In this document: positions 53,952-64,000 of the stretch, piece by piece
How the letters are laid out: each line of letters starts with the position of its first letter
Numbering within the stretch: the stretch's first letter is position 1
Assembly (NCBI GenBank): GCA_947464185.1
Contig: CANHVY010000014.1
Location: 17,987 to 81,986 of the forward strand
Reading direction: 5' to 3'
Length of the DNA: 64,000 nucleotides
Source: Burkholderiales bacterium
GTDB taxonomy: Bacteria; Pseudomonadota; Gammaproteobacteria; Burkholderiales; Burkholderiaceae_C
The notes under the pieces: model-generated
What the model was told of the DNA's origin: nothing
Seen by the model: the letters and a program-made list of their open reading frames with translations, nothing else
Database searches by the model: none
Program-made: the position numbers and the translations under genes

Positions 53952-54242
53952 ATGCCCCCACCACGCGGTAAAGGCAAGTTTTCCAAGGACAAGCGCCCCA
54001 AGCGCAACCAGCAGTCGCTGCTGTTCCGGCGCAAGCGGTTCTGCCGCTTCACGGTTGCCGGCGTCGAAGAGATCGACTACAAGGACGTCGACATCCTGCG
54101 TGACTTCATCGGTGAGAACGGCAAGATCACGCCCGCTCGCCTGACCGGCACGCGCGCCATCTACCAGCGGCAACTGACCACCGCCATCAAGCGCGCGCGC
54201 TTCCTGGCCCTGGTGCCGTACTCTGATCTCCACAAGGTCTGA
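53952..54242 (+). CDS. rpsR: 30S ribosomal protein S18
   Basis: The 96-residue S18 has a basic N-terminus ([17 protein letters not shown]), the [20 protein letters not shown] stretch, and the S18 signature [20 protein letters not shown] with [16 protein letters not shown] is followed by the ATG at 53952. It pairs with S6 on the ribosome and with rpsF in the operon. Confidence 0.98.
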   Translation: MPPPRGKGKFSKDKRPKRNQQSLLFRRKRFCRFTVAGVEEIDYKDVDILRDFIGENGKITPARLTGTRAIYQRQLTTAIKRARFLALVPYSDLHKV

Positions 54243-54252
54243 GGAGACTGAC

Positions 54253-54705
54253 ATGCAAGTGATTCTTCTGGACAAGGTGGCCAACCTGGGCAACCTGGGT
54301 GATGTTGTAAAGGTCAAGGACGGCTACGCCCGCAACTTCCTGATTCCCACACGCCGTGCGCGCCGCGCCACGGATGCGGCACTCAAGGAATTTGAGGCGC
54401 GCCGGGTCGAACTGGAAAAGGTGGCCGCCGAGAAGCTGGCCGCCGCTCAGGCACTGGGTGCGCAGATCTCTGGCAAGGTGGTGCGCATTGCCCAAAAGGC
54501 GGGCGTGGATGGACGTCTTTTTGGCTCGGTGACCAACCATGACATCGCCGAAGCCCTGACCAAGATGGGTCTGGGTGTGGCCAAGGCGCAAGTGCGCATG
54601 CCGGCGGGCCCTTTGAAGACGGTGGGTGAGTTCACCGTGGCCGTGGCCGCGCACACGGACGTCGTGGTCGACGTCTCCGTGCAGGTGGTTGCTCAAGCCG
54701 ATTGA
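54253..54705 (+). CDS. rplI: 50S ribosomal protein L9
   Basis: The 150-residue L9 has the N-terminal RNA-binding domain ([20 protein letters not shown], then [15 protein letters not shown]), a long central helix (residues about 41-75) and a C-terminal domain with [17 protein letters not shown]. Last gene of the rpsF operon. In many relatives dnaB follows; here two hairpins and then phaR follow. Confidence 0.98.
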   Translation: MQVILLDKVANLGNLGDVVKVKDGYARNFLIPTRRARRATDAALKEFEARRVELEKVAAEKLAAAQALGAQISGKVVRIAQKAGVDGRLFGSVTNHDIAEALTKMGLGVAKAQVRMPAGPLKTVGEFTVAVAAHTDVVVDVSVQVVAQAD

Positions 54706-54720
54706 GCCTGCGCGCTGAAC

Positions 54721-54786
54721 GGCCGCAAGCCCTTTGGCGCTTTGCGGCCCCTCGGACTGAAGGCCGGCGCGAGCCGGCCTTTTTTT
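54721..54786 (+). terminator. Tandem hairpins with intrinsic terminator after rplI
   Basis: A first hairpin pairs GGCCGCAA (54721-54728) with TTGCGGCC (54742-54749). The second pairs AAGGCCGGC (54760-54768) with GCCGGCCTT (54773-54781) over a GCGA loop and runs into a T-stretch to 54786. The second is a classic terminator. Confidence 0.88.
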
Positions 54787-54849
54787 CGCTTCGCTGCCGC
54801 TGGGCGGCTTCTAGAATCCAGCGAAGGTCTGCACCGGGAGAAACGCACC

Positions 54850-55446
54850 ATGGCCCCACAACGACGTGCTGCGGCTTCGGCTGCGGCAACCCCGCCGCCT
54901 GCGGGGCCACGGGTGCTGAAGAAGTACCCCAACCGCCGGCTCTACGACACGCAGTCCAGCAGTTACATCACACTGGCTGACGTGAAGCGCATGGTGATGC
55001 AGGGCGATCCCTTCGAGGTGCGGGACGCCAAGACAGGGGAAGACCTGACCCGCAGCATCCTGCTGCAGATCATCCTGGAAGAGGAGACGGAGGGCATGCC
55101 CATCTTCTCCACCCAGATGTTGGCGCAGCTGATCCGCTTCTATGGCCACGCCATGCAGGGCATGATGGGGGCCTACCTGGAGAAAAACCTGCAGACTTTC
55201 GTGGAACTGCAGGCCCGTTTCGCCCCGCCGGCCAAGGGCCTGTACGACCCTGCAGCCTTCACCCCCGAGGCCTGGACCCACTGGCTGCAGGGTCAGTCGC
55301 CCACGATGATGCAGAACCTCATGAACCAGTACCTGGAGCAATCCGGTTCGTTGTTTGCGCAGATGCAGGAACAACTGCAGCGCAACTCTGCGGGTTTGTT
55401 TGCAGGCATGCCCGGATTTCCGGGAAAGCCCCCCGCTCAGCCTTGA
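54850..55446 (+). CDS. phaR: Polyhydroxyalkanoate synthesis repressor PhaR
   Basis: A DNA- and PHB-binding regulator that represses phasin genes until granules form. The 198-residue protein has the PHB accumulation regulatory domain: VLKKYPNRRLYDTQSSSYIT, LADVKRMVMQGDPFEVRDAK and LLQIILEEETEGMPIFSTQM, followed by a Met/Gln-rich C-terminal part. ATG 54850 follows a GGGAG. It implies a PHB-storing host. It may be transcribed with rimO, 49 bases downstream. Confidence 0.93.
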   Translation: MAPQRRAAASAAATPPPAGPRVLKKYPNRRLYDTQSSSYITLADVKRMVMQGDPFEVRDAKTGEDLTRSILLQIILEEETEGMPIFSTQMLAQLIRFYGHAMQGMMGAYLEKNLQTFVELQARFAPPAKGLYDPAAFTPEAWTHWLQGQSPTMMQNLMNQYLEQSGSLFAQMQEQLQRNSAGLFAGMPGFPGKPPAQP

Positions 55447-55495
55447 GCAACGTGGCCCTTTGCCGGCTCGCAGCTGAGGCCCCTGAAACAAGCAG

Positions 55496-56896
55496 ATGAC
55501 CGACCCACAACCTCTTCAGCCGCCACGCCCGGCACCGAGCATCGGCTTTGTTTCGCTGGGCTGCCCGAAGGCGCTGACGGATTCCGAACTGATCCTGACC
55601 CAACTGCGCGCCGAGGGCTACGAGACCCGCAAGACCTTCGCGGGAGCCGACCTGGTCATCGTCAACACCTGCGGGTTCATTGACGATGCGGTCAAGGAGA
55701 GCCTGGACACCATTGGCGAAGCCTTGGCGGAGAACGGGCGTGTCATCGTCACGGGCTGCCTGGGCGCCAAAGCCGGGCACAGTGGCGGCAACCTGATTCG
55801 TGAAGTGCACCCCAAGGTGCTGGCCGTCACCGGCCCGCACGCCACCCAGGAGGTGATGGACGCGGTGCATCTGCACGTGCCCAAGCCCCACGATCCTTTC
55901 ATCGATCTGGTGCCCGAGGCGCGAGGTGTGGCCGGCATCAAGCTCACTCCGCGGCACTACGCGTACCTCAAGATCAGCGAAGGCTGCAACCACCGTTGCA
56001 CCTTCTGCATCATCCCCAGCATGCGTGGCGACCTCGTGTCGCGCCCCATTGGGGATGTGCTCAACGAGGCGCGAGCGCTGTTCGAGTCCGGCGTCAAGGA
56101 GTTGCTCGTCATCAGCCAGGACACCAGCGCCTACGGGGTTGACGTCAAGTACCGCACCGGCTTCTGGGATGGCCAACCCGTGAAGACGCGGCTGGTGGAC
56201 CTGTGCGAGAAGCTGGCCTTGCTGGCCGAACCTCACGGGGCCTGGGTCCGCTTGCATTACGTCTACCCCTATCCGCACGTGGACGATGTGCTGCCGCTGA
56301 TGGCCGAGGGGCGCATCCTTCCGTACCTGGACGTTCCGTTCCAGCATGCCCATCCTGATGTCCTCAAGCGCATGAAGCGTCCGGCCAGCGGGGAGCGCAA
56401 CCTGGAGCGTCTGGAGCGGTGGCGCGAGATCTGCCCGCAACTGGTGGTTCGCTCTACCTTCATTGCCGGCTTTCCGGGTGAGACCGAGGCAGAGTTCGAA
56501 ACCCTGCTCGACTTCATGCAGCAAGCCCGCATCGACCGAGCGGGGTGCTTTGCCTATTCCGCCGTGGAGGGTGCTGCAGCCAACCAGTTGTCCGGTCTGC
56601 TGCCATTGGTCGAACGCGAGCAGCGGCGTGCGCGCTTCATGGCGGTGGCCGAGCAGGTCTCGGCTGCCAAGTTGCTGGAGCGCGTGGGGGCCACCATGCA
56701 GGTGCTGGTGGACTCCGCGCCGGCCTTGGGGCGTAAGGGCGGAGCAGGGCGTTCCTATGCCGATGCACCCGAGATTGACGGTACCGTCCACCTGCTGCCG
56801 CCCGAGAAGGCCTCCAAGACCTTGAAGGTGGGCGAGTTCACCAAAGCCCGTGTGGTGGCCACGCAGGGCCACGATCTTGTGGCACAGCCGATCTGA
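55496..56896 (+). CDS. rimO: Ribosomal protein S12 (aspartate-89) methylthiotransferase RimO
   Basis: A radical-SAM methylthiotransferase adding a beta-methylthio group to Asp89 of S12. The 466-residue protein has the UPF0004 domain with cysteines in [22 protein letters not shown] and GCLGAKAG, the radical-SAM CxxxCxxC motif in [17 protein letters not shown], and a C-terminal TRAM domain ([13 protein letters not shown] through [13 protein letters not shown]). Length is close to E. coli (441). It lies between phaR and metC. Confidence 0.97.
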   Translation: MTDPQPLQPPRPAPSIGFVSLGCPKALTDSELILTQLRAEGYETRKTFAGADLVIVNTCGFIDDAVKESLDTIGEALAENGRVIVTGCLGAKAGHSGGNLIREVHPKVLAVTGPHATQEVMDAVHLHVPKPHDPFIDLVPEARGVAGIKLTPRHYAYLKISEGCNHRCTFCIIPSMRGDLVSRPIGDVLNEARALFESGVKELLVISQDTSAYGVDVKYRTGFWDGQPVKTRLVDLCEKLALLAEPHGAWVRLHYVYPYPHVDDVLPLMAEGRILPYLDVPFQHAHPDVLKRMKRPASGERNLERLERWREICPQLVVRSTFIAGFPGETEAEFETLLDFMQQARIDRAGCFAYSAVEGAAANQLSGLLPLVEREQRRARFMAVAEQVSAAKLLERVGATMQVLVDSAPALGRKGGAGRSYADAPEIDGTVHLLPPEKASKTLKVGEFTKARVVATQGHDLVAQPI

Positions 56897-56952
56897 CAGC
56901 CCGCACGAGGCGGTGGCGACCCCTGAAGTCCAGTGCTGGAGACAAGCAAGAC

Positions 56953-58167
56953 ATGACGCAGAAACTGCAAGAACAGGCTGGCATCGCCGGTCAGGGCCTG
57001 ATTGCTCAGGACCCCATCACCCAGCAGATCCACCATCCGTACAGCCCGCCGTCGGGGTTCGAGGCCTTTCCTCCTGCCGTGCACAAGGCGTCCACGGTCA
57101 TGTTCAAAGACGTGGCTGCACTGCGTTCGCGCACCTTGCAGGGCAAGAAGGGTTACACCTACGGGCTGCACGGCACGCCCACCACCTACACCCTGGAGCA
57201 GCGCATCGCCAGCCTGGAAGGCGGGCTGCACTGCGAGTTGGCGCCCAGCGGGCTCGCTGCGATCACCATCGTCAACATGGCCTTTCTTAAGGCGGGGGAT
57301 GAGGTGCTGTTGCCGGCCAACGTCTACGGCCCGTCCAAGGAGCAGGCGCGGGCCTTGCTGAGCGGCTGGGGCATCTCCTGGCGCCTGTACGACCCGATGG
57401 ACCCTGCCGGGCTGGCGGCCATGCTGCGCCCGAACACCCGGCTGGTGTGGGTGGAGGCCCCGGGCTCGGTGACCATGGAGTTTCCTGACCTCACGGCGCT
57501 GGTGCCGGCGACCAAGTCACAAGGTGCGGTGTGTGCCTTGGACAACACCTGGGGGGCAGGTCTGGCCTTCAACGCCTTTGATGTCGGCGTGGACGTTTCG
57601 ATGCACGCGCTGACCAAGTACCCCTCAGGCGGGGCAGACGTGCTCATGGGCTCGGTGGTGACGCGCGATGAAGCGCTGCACCAGCAGATTCACCAGGCGC
57701 ACGCCACCTTGGGCATTGGCGTGGCCGCGAACGACTGTGAGCTGGTGCTGCGCTCGCTGCCCAGCATCCGGGTGCGCTATGACGCTCATGACCAGTCCGC
57801 GCGCGCATTGGCGGGTTGGCTTGGCGACCAGCCGCAGATCACGCAGGTGCTGCACCCCGCGATTCCTGGCTCTCCGGGTCACGAGCACTGGAAGCGCCAT
57901 TGCCAGGCCGCCGCCGGGTTGTTTTCGGTCATGTTCGATGCGCGTTTGGAGGCGCGGCAGGTGGATGCCTTCGTCGATGCCCTCCAACTGTTCCATCTGG
58001 GCTACTCCTGGGGCGGGCCGATGAGCCTGGCCGTGCCCTACGACCTGCCGGCCATGCGGGACCCCGCCCACTGCCTGCCTGGACACCTGGTGCGTTTCTC
58101 GATCGGCTTGGAGGCAGTCGAAGATCTGCGGGCTGACCTTCAGCAGGCGATGTCTCGCACGTTTTGA
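56953..58167 (+). CDS. metC: Cystathionine beta-lyase
   Basis: A PLP enzyme cleaving cystathionine to homocysteine in methionine synthesis. The 404-residue protein belongs to the Cys/Met metabolism PLP family: YTYGLHGTPTTYTLEQRIAS, ELAPSGLAAITIVNMAFLKA, DNTWGAGLAFNAFDVGVDVS and the PLP lysine Lys222 in HALTKYPSGGADV. The FHLGYSWGGPMSLAVPYD block favours the MetC-type lyase over cystathionine gamma-synthase, though side activities are possible. No SAM riboswitch or MetJ-type box was seen in the 56 bases before it. Confidence 0.9.
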   Translation: MTQKLQEQAGIAGQGLIAQDPITQQIHHPYSPPSGFEAFPPAVHKASTVMFKDVAALRSRTLQGKKGYTYGLHGTPTTYTLEQRIASLEGGLHCELAPSGLAAITIVNMAFLKAGDEVLLPANVYGPSKEQARALLSGWGISWRLYDPMDPAGLAAMLRPNTRLVWVEAPGSVTMEFPDLTALVPATKSQGAVCALDNTWGAGLAFNAFDVGVDVSMHALTKYPSGGADVLMGSVVTRDEALHQQIHQAHATLGIGVAANDCELVLRSLPSIRVRYDAHDQSARALAGWLGDQPQITQVLHPAIPGSPGHEHWKRHCQAAAGLFSVMFDARLEARQVDAFVDALQLFHLGYSWGGPMSLAVPYDLPAMRDPAHCLPGHLVRFSIGLEAVEDLRADLQQAMSRTF

Positions 58168-58238
58168 GCGCCTGACCCCAGGTCGCAGCTCACCGCCAAG
58201 GGTGGGGGGCTGCTGCTCGGGACGTCTGCTGCGCGGCC

Positions 58239-58718
58239 TCAACCTGCGGCGGGCGACGAGACCTTGTGGCGCATCAGGCGCTGCTTTTCGCGGTCCCAGT
58301 CGCGCTTCTTCTCGGTGTCACGCTTGTCGTGCTGTGCCTTGCCCTTGGCCAGGGCGATTTCCACCTTCACCCGGCCGGCTTTGTAGTGCAGGTTCAGCGG
58401 CACCAGGGTGAATCCGCGCTGCTCCACCTTGCCCACCAGGCGGCGAATCTGTTCCTTGTGCATGAGCAGCTTGCGGATGCGGTCGGCCATCGGGTTGACG
58501 TGCGTGGAGGCCTCGCGCAGCGCATTGATGCGGCAGCCGATCAGGAAGAGCTCGCCGTCGCGGATCAGCACATAGCCATCGGTCAGTTGCACCTGTCCGG
58601 CGCGGACAGCCTTGACCTCCCAGCCCTCCAGCACCAAGCCCGCCTCGTAGGCCTCGTCGATGTGGTATTCGAACCGTGCGCGGCGGTTTTCCGCAATGTG
58701 GGGGACTGGCTGTGACAT
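58239..58718 (-). CDS. smpB: SsrA-binding protein SmpB
   Basis: Binds tmRNA and delivers it to stalled ribosomes for trans-translation. The 159-residue protein has the oligonucleotide-binding barrel: [40 protein letters not shown], and the basic C-tail with [20 protein letters not shown]. Tail residues enter the empty mRNA channel in the family. It is divergent from ratA; ssrA is not in the window. Confidence 0.97.
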   Translation of the reverse strand: MSQPVPHIAENRRARFEYHIDEAYEAGLVLEGWEVKAVRAGQVQLTDGYVLIRDGELFLIGCRINALREASTHVNPMADRIRKLLMHKEQIRRLVGKVEQRGFTLVPLNLHYKAGRVKVEIALAKGKAQHDKRDTEKKRDWDREKQRLMRHKVSSPAAG

Positions 58719-58760
58719 CGGATGAGCGGACCCTGTGATGGATCCCTCGGACCCCTTGCC

Positions 58761-58778
58761 TACAATGGCTTGATTGTA
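58761..58778. promoter_or_regulatory. Palindromic pair of -10 elements between smpB and ratA
   Basis: TACAAT (58761-58766), a six-base spacer, then ATTGTA (58773-58778) form a perfect inverted repeat, so each strand reads TACAAT. The plus-strand copy ends 11 bases before the ratA ATG, predicting an almost leaderless ratA mRNA. The minus-strand copy could serve smpB with a leader of roughly 45 bases. The two start points would overlap. Confidence 0.5.
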
Positions 58779-59230
58779 TGAAGCACGTCAAACGGTCGGT
58801 CCTCCTGTGGTACTCACCCAGGGAGATGTACGACCTGGTGACGGGCATCGAGCGCTATCCGGAGTTTCTGCCCTGGTGCAGCCGCGCGGAATTGCTTGAG
58901 CGCAGCGAAGGGGCCGTGACGGCCCGTCTCAGCCTGTCCTATGCCGGGGTGCGTCACACCTTCACCACGCGCAACGAACACCTTGCGGACGAGGCGGTGC
59001 ACATGCGTCTGGTGGACGGCCCGTTCTCGGAGCTGGACGGGGTCTGGTCCTTCCGGCCCATCACCCCTGCGGGTACGGACCGCCCGGCCTGCCGGGTGGA
59101 ACTGGACCTGCGGTACGCATTTTCAAGCCGCGCGTTGGAGCTGGTGGTCAGCCCGGTGTTCGACAAGGTGGCCAACACCTTCGTCGATTCCTTCGTCAGC
59201 CGTGCTGAGCAGGTGTACGGCGCCCGATGA
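58778..59230 (+). CDS. ratA: RatA/Coq10-like START-domain protein (type II toxin-antitoxin RatA family)
   Basis: A single-domain START/polyketide-cyclase fold protein. E. coli RatA was reported to bind 50S subunits and block subunit joining; eukaryotic Coq10 homologues bind ubiquinone, so a quinone role is an alternative. The 150-residue protein has the family start [35 protein letters not shown] and the final helix [20 protein letters not shown]. The stop overlaps rnfH (ATGA), a conserved pair. Confidence 0.9.
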   Translation: MKHVKRSVLLWYSPREMYDLVTGIERYPEFLPWCSRAELLERSEGAVTARLSLSYAGVRHTFTTRNEHLADEAVHMRLVDGPFSELDGVWSFRPITPAGTDRPACRVELDLRYAFSSRALELVVSPVFDKVANTFVDSFVSRAEQVYGAR

Positions 59231-59541
59231 TCCGTATTGACTTGGTGTGGAGCCCTGAGCCGCGGCGGATCGTCAGTTTGGAGCTCGAACTGCCGGAAGG
59301 GGCCACCCTTTTGGACGCCTTGCGGGCTGCGGCAGCCCATCCTGAGGCGGGGTTTCTCCAGCAGAGAGAAATCGATGTCGGGCTCTGGGGGAGGCGCCAG
59401 CCTCTGACCACCCGGCTGACCGATGGCGATCGCGTGGAGGCGTACCGGGCGCTGCGTTGCGATCCAAAGGAGGCTCGGCGTCTGCGCTACCGCCAGTCCC
59501 CGGCGTCAGCCCGTCGGCCCACACGCTCCGACCCGGGCTGA
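59227..59541 (+). CDS. rnfH: RnfH family protein (UPF0125)
   Basis: A small beta-grasp, ubiquitin-like-fold protein of unknown biochemical role, usually paired with ratA and only sometimes with Rnf electron-transport genes. The 104-residue protein has the pattern RIDLVWSPEPRRIVSLELEL, GATLLDALRAAAAHPE, VGLWGRRQPLTTRLTDGDRV and EAYRALRCDPKEARRLRYRQ. It overlaps ratA by four bases; no rnf genes are in the window. Confidence 0.88.
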   Translation: MIRIDLVWSPEPRRIVSLELELPEGATLLDALRAAAAHPEAGFLQQREIDVGLWGRRQPLTTRLTDGDRVEAYRALRCDPKEARRLRYRQSPASARRPTRSDPG

Positions 59542-59587
59542 TGGTGCCGACCGGTCCGCCGTGCACGATCCCCCAAGGCCCGGTTTC

Positions 59588-59593
59588 TATAAT
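59588..59593 (+). promoter_or_regulatory. Candidate -10 element for guaB
   Basis: A consensus TATAAT lies 27 bases before the guaB ATG, with a GGAG ribosome-binding site between. No convincing -35 is present at 16-18 bases. Confidence 0.5.
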
Positions 59594-59614
59594 CCCTCTT
59601 TGTCCTGGAGCTGA

Positions 59615-61093
<1,479 letters not shown>

Positions 61094-61103
61094 GACCCCG
61101 CCG

Positions 61104-62339
61104 GTGACCGAAAGCGACCCCGCACCGGTCGACGACCGCCGCCGTCAGGCGGCCATGCCCTTCATCCTCATCACGGTGCTGATCGACATGGTGTCGATCG
61201 GCATCATCGTGCCGGTGCTGCCTGCGCTCATTGGTACCTTCAGCGTCTCGCAGTCGGATCAGGCGTTCTGGGTGGGAGTGGTCAGCTTCGCCTTCGGCAT
61301 CGCCAACTTCTTCGGAGCGCCGCTGCTGGGGGCCCTGTCGGACGCCTGGGGCCGGCGCCGGGTGCTGCTGCTGGGCTTCTGCGGGCTGGCGCTGAACTTC
61401 TTCGCCACGGCGTTGGCCACCAGCCTGTGGATGCTGATCGCGGTGCGCCTGGTGGGCGGGGCCATGCAGGCCAATGCCGCGGTGGCCAACGCCTACGTGG
61501 CCGACATCACGGCGCCCGAGGGCCGTGCCAAGCGCTTTGGCATGCTGGGGGCCATGTTCGGTCTCGGCTTCATCATCGGCCCCGCAGCCGGCGGTCTGCT
61601 GGGTGCCATCGACATCCATCTGCCCTTCTTCGTCGCGGGCGGGTTGTCGCTGCTGAACCTGGCTTATGGCTGGTGGGTGCTGCCGGAGTCGCTGCCCCCT
61701 GAGAAGCGCCGTCCGTTCGAGTGGAAGGCGGCCAACCCCCTGAAGGCCTTCACGGCACTGGTGGGCCTGCCGGGCATCGGCAAGGTGGTGGGCGTCATCG
61801 CCTGCACGGGCCTGGCCCAGGGGGTGCTCTACAACGTCTGGGTGTTGCACAACACCTTCAAGTTCGGCTGGGATACGCAGGCCAACGGCTGGTCCCTGGC
61901 GGCAGTGGGTGTGGTGTCGGTCATCGTCCAGGGCTTTCTCCTGGGCAAGCTTCTCAAACGCTTCCCACCGCGACGTCTGGTGGTGATGGGGCTGGTGTCC
62001 TCCACCTGCGCCTACTTCCTATGGGGCTTGGCTTCGCAGGGCTGGATGATGTACGCCATCATCTTTGCCAACCTCTTGGGCTTTACCGTAACGGCGTCGG
62101 TTCAAAGCCTGGTGTCGTCCGCCGCAGACGCGAAGACCCAGGGTCAGACCATGGGGTCGGTCAGCTCGCTCAACAGCCTGACGGCGGTGGTGGCGCCTGT
62201 GTTGGCCTCCCCCGTGCTGATGGCGGTGTCGCATCTGCCCCAGGGCGATTGGCGCATCGGTGCACCGCTGTACTTTGGCGCGGCATTGCAGTTCACGGCC
62301 CTGCTGCTGGCCTGGCTCCACTTCAGGTCCACAAGATGA
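61104..62339 (+). CDS. MFS transporter, TCR/TetA-like drug:H+ antiporter family
   Basis: A predicted 12-helix proton-driven exporter of 411 residues. It has the first-helix motif [20 protein letters not shown], the MFS motif [17 protein letters not shown] between helices 2 and 3, and the TetA-like stretch [20 protein letters not shown] followed by [12 protein letters not shown]. The start is GTG 61104, ten bases after the guaB stop, and its own stop overlaps the guaA start (ATGA). The substrate is unknown; the location suggests export of a purine or analogue, or simple hitch-hiking in a constitutive operon. Confidence 0.9.
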   Translation: MTESDPAPVDDRRRQAAMPFILITVLIDMVSIGIIVPVLPALIGTFSVSQSDQAFWVGVVSFAFGIANFFGAPLLGALSDAWGRRRVLLLGFCGLALNFFATALATSLWMLIAVRLVGGAMQANAAVANAYVADITAPEGRAKRFGMLGAMFGLGFIIGPAAGGLLGAIDIHLPFFVAGGLSLLNLAYGWWVLPESLPPEKRRPFEWKAANPLKAFTALVGLPGIGKVVGVIACTGLAQGVLYNVWVLHNTFKFGWDTQANGWSLAAVGVVSVIVQGFLLGKLLKRFPPRRLVVMGLVSSTCAYFLWGLASQGWMMYAIIFANLLGFTVTASVQSLVSSAADAKTQGQTMGSVSSLNSLTAVVAPVLASPVLMAVSHLPQGDWRIGAPLYFGAALQFTALLLAWLHFRSTR

Positions 62340-63973
62340 CCCTGCACGACAAGATCCTCATCCTCGACTTCGGCTCCCAGGTCACGCAGCTGATTGCGCG
62401 CCGCGTGCGCGAGGCGCACGTCTACTGCGAGATCCATCCCAACGACGTCTCGGACGACTTCATCCGGGCTTTCGCGCCCAGGGGTGTGATCCTCTCCGGC
62501 AGCCACGCCAGCACCTACGAAGACCATCAGCTGCGCGCGCCGCAGGCGGTGTGGGACCTCGGTGTTCCCGTGCTCGGCATCTGCTACGGCATGCAGACCA
62601 TGGCGGTGCAGCTGGGGGGCCAGGTGGCGTGGAGTGCTCACCGCGAATTCGGTTATGCCGAAGTGCGTGCCCGGGGCCACACCCGCATGTTCGATGGCAT
62701 CGAGGACTTCCGCACGGCCGAGGGCCACGGCATGCTCAAGGTGTGGATGAGCCATGGCGACAAGGTCACCGAGTTGCCCCCAGGCTTCAAGCTGATGGCC
62801 AGCACGCCCAGTTGCCCCATCGCCGGCATGGCCGACGAGGCGCGCGGTTACTACGCCGTGCAGTTCCACCCCGAGGTAACGCACACGTTGCAGGGCAGGG
62901 CGATGCTGGAGCGCTTTGTGCTGGGCATCTGTGGTGCCCGACCGGACTGGGTGATGAAGGATCACGTCGCCGAGGCGGTAGCCGCCATCCGCGAGCAGGT
63001 GGGTGACGAGGAGGTGATTCTCGGCCTGTCAGGCGGGGTCGATTCCAGCGTCGCGGCGGCATTGATCCACCGTGCCATTGGCGACCAGCTCACCTGCGTC
63101 TTCGTCGATCATGGCCTCTTGCGCCTGAACGAAGGCGACATGGTGATGGACATGTTTGCGGGAAAGCTGCACGCCAAGGTGGTGCGCGTGGATGCCAGCG
63201 AGCTGTTCCTGCGCGAATTGGCCGGCGTGAGCGACCCCGAAGCCAAGCGCAAGATCATCGGGCGCCTGTTCGTCGATGTGTTCAAGGCCGAGGCCGCCAA
63301 GCTCAAGGCGGGGGATGGTGGTCACAAGGGCGGGGACGTGAGTCGCACCGTCAAAGGCGCGACGTTCCTGGCGCAGGGCACCATCTACCCCGACGTCATC
63401 GAGTCAGGCGGCGCCAAGACCAAGAAGGCCACCACCATCAAGAGCCACCACAACGTGGGCGGCCTGCCTGAGCAGTTGGGCCTGAAGCTGCTGGAGCCGC
63501 TGCGCGACCTGTTCAAGGACGAAGTGCGCGAACTCGGCGTGGCCCTGGGCCTGCCGCACGAGATGGTCTACCGCCACCCCTTCCCTGGCCCGGGGTTGGG
63601 CGTGCGCATCCTGGGCGAAGTCAAGAAGGATTACGCCGACCTGCTGCGTCGGGCTGACGCCATCTTCATCGAAGAATTGCGCCGCACCATCGACCCCGCC
63701 ACGAGCAACAGCTGGTACGACCTGACCAGCCAGGCCTTCACCGTGTTCCTGCCGGTCAAGAGCGTGGGCGTGATGGGTGACGGCCGCACCTACGACTACG
63801 TGGTGGCCCTGCGCGCTGTGCAAACCAGCGACTTCATGACCGCCGACTGGGCGGAGCTGCCGTACGCGCTGCTGAAGAAGGTGTCCAGCCGCATCATCAA
63901 CGAAGTCCGGGGGATTAATCGGGTCACGTATGACGTGAGCTCGAAGCCACCGGCGACGATTGAGTGGGAATGA
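62336..63973 (+). CDS. guaA: GMP synthase (glutamine-hydrolysing)
   Basis: Amidates XMP to GMP. The 545-residue protein has a class I glutaminase domain (Cys83 in [11 protein letters not shown], His178 and Glu180 in FHPEVTHT) and an N-type ATP pyrophosphatase domain (P-loop [14 protein letters not shown]), then the C-terminal dimer domain with [17 protein letters not shown] and ending [15 protein letters not shown]. An insertion with [16 protein letters not shown] in the middle makes it slightly longer than E. coli (525). Translationally coupled to the upstream transporter. Confidence 0.98.
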   Translation: MTLHDKILILDFGSQVTQLIARRVREAHVYCEIHPNDVSDDFIRAFAPRGVILSGSHASTYEDHQLRAPQAVWDLGVPVLGICYGMQTMAVQLGGQVAWSAHREFGYAEVRARGHTRMFDGIEDFRTAEGHGMLKVWMSHGDKVTELPPGFKLMASTPSCPIAGMADEARGYYAVQFHPEVTHTLQGRAMLERFVLGICGARPDWVMKDHVAEAVAAIREQVGDEEVILGLSGGVDSSVAAALIHRAIGDQLTCVFVDHGLLRLNEGDMVMDMFAGKLHAKVVRVDASELFLRELAGVSDPEAKRKIIGRLFVDVFKAEAAKLKAGDGGHKGGDVSRTVKGATFLAQGTIYPDVIESGGAKTKKATTIKSHHNVGGLPEQLGLKLLEPLRDLFKDEVRELGVALGLPHEMVYRHPFPGPGLGVRILGEVKKDYADLLRRADAIFIEELRRTIDPATSNSWYDLTSQAFTVFLPVKSVGVMGDGRTYDYVVALRAVQTSDFMTADWAELPYALLKKVSSRIINEVRGINRVTYDVSSKPPATIEWE

Positions 63974-64000
63974 TTCGGCGTCTTTCGGGGACTATCGAAG

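Noticed and set aside
56897..56952. SAM riboswitch or homocysteine-responsive site before metC
   Set aside because: The gap is only 56 bases and contains no recognisable aptamer core.
58778..59541. ratA-rnfH as an active toxin-antitoxin module
   Set aside because: The RatAB name is historical; both genes are conserved housekeeping neighbours, RnfH is not shown to be an antitoxin, and Coq10-like function is at least as likely.

Overview
The window is high-GC, densely packed and almost entirely core housekeeping DNA of a betaproteobacterium of the order Burkholderiales, probably from the Comamonadaceae or the Rubrivivax/Leptothrix side of the order. That call rests on gene order and protein style: the scpB-rluB-ndk-rlmN-pilW-rodZ-ispG-hisS run, hisZ between the hfl genes and purA, priB inside the rpsF operon, a PhaR polyhydroxybutyrate regulator, and a two-subunit sodium:solute symporter. 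No insertion sequence, prophage, CRISPR array or defence locus is visible.

Layout. 1-440 (-): start of a Bax inhibitor-1 family membrane protein. 789-5196: carA-carB (carbamoyl phosphate). 5341-7025: greA, then yhbY(-) and rlmE(+) back to back. 7026-7342: a gene-free, hairpin-rich stretch where ftsH might have been expected. 7343-26492: scpB-rluB, ndk, rlmN-pilW-rodZ-ispG, hisS-yfgM-bamB-der, hfq-hflX-hflK-hflC-DUF2065, hisZ-purA and a phosphoribosyltransferase. 26569-26654 (-): tRNA-Leu(CAG), followed by rnr (+) and nnr (-). 30959-46033: one long operon from translation (rpsB, tsf, frr) through UMP kinase, isoprenoid and phospholipid genes (uppS, cdsA, dxr) to outer-membrane assembly and lipid A (rseP, bamA, skp, lpxD, fabZ, lpxA, lpxB), rnhB and a TrmH-family methyltransferase. 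46088-49501: divergent ppsR/ppsA. 49618-50489: two uncharacterised genes behind an FNR-type box. 50614-53005: DUF4212/symporter pair. 53207-54705: rpsF-priB-rpsR-rplI. 54850-58167: phaR, rimO, metC. 58239-59541: smpB(-) divergent from ratA-rnfH. 59621-63973: guaB, a TetA-like MFS transporter, guaA.

Genes are tightly coupled, with many ATGA or GTGA stop/start overlaps, and unusually many use TTG or GTG starts. I saw no clearly novel multi-gene system. The best leads are the FNR-type box in front of the unknown membrane/TPR pair, an MFS exporter translationally coupled inside the GMP synthesis operon, overlapping divergent promoters at smpB/ratA and at yhbY/rlmE that imply nearly leaderless transcripts, and the structured gene-free region at 7026-7342. 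Family assignments come from recognising motifs by eye; statements about other genomes are from memory and were not searched.
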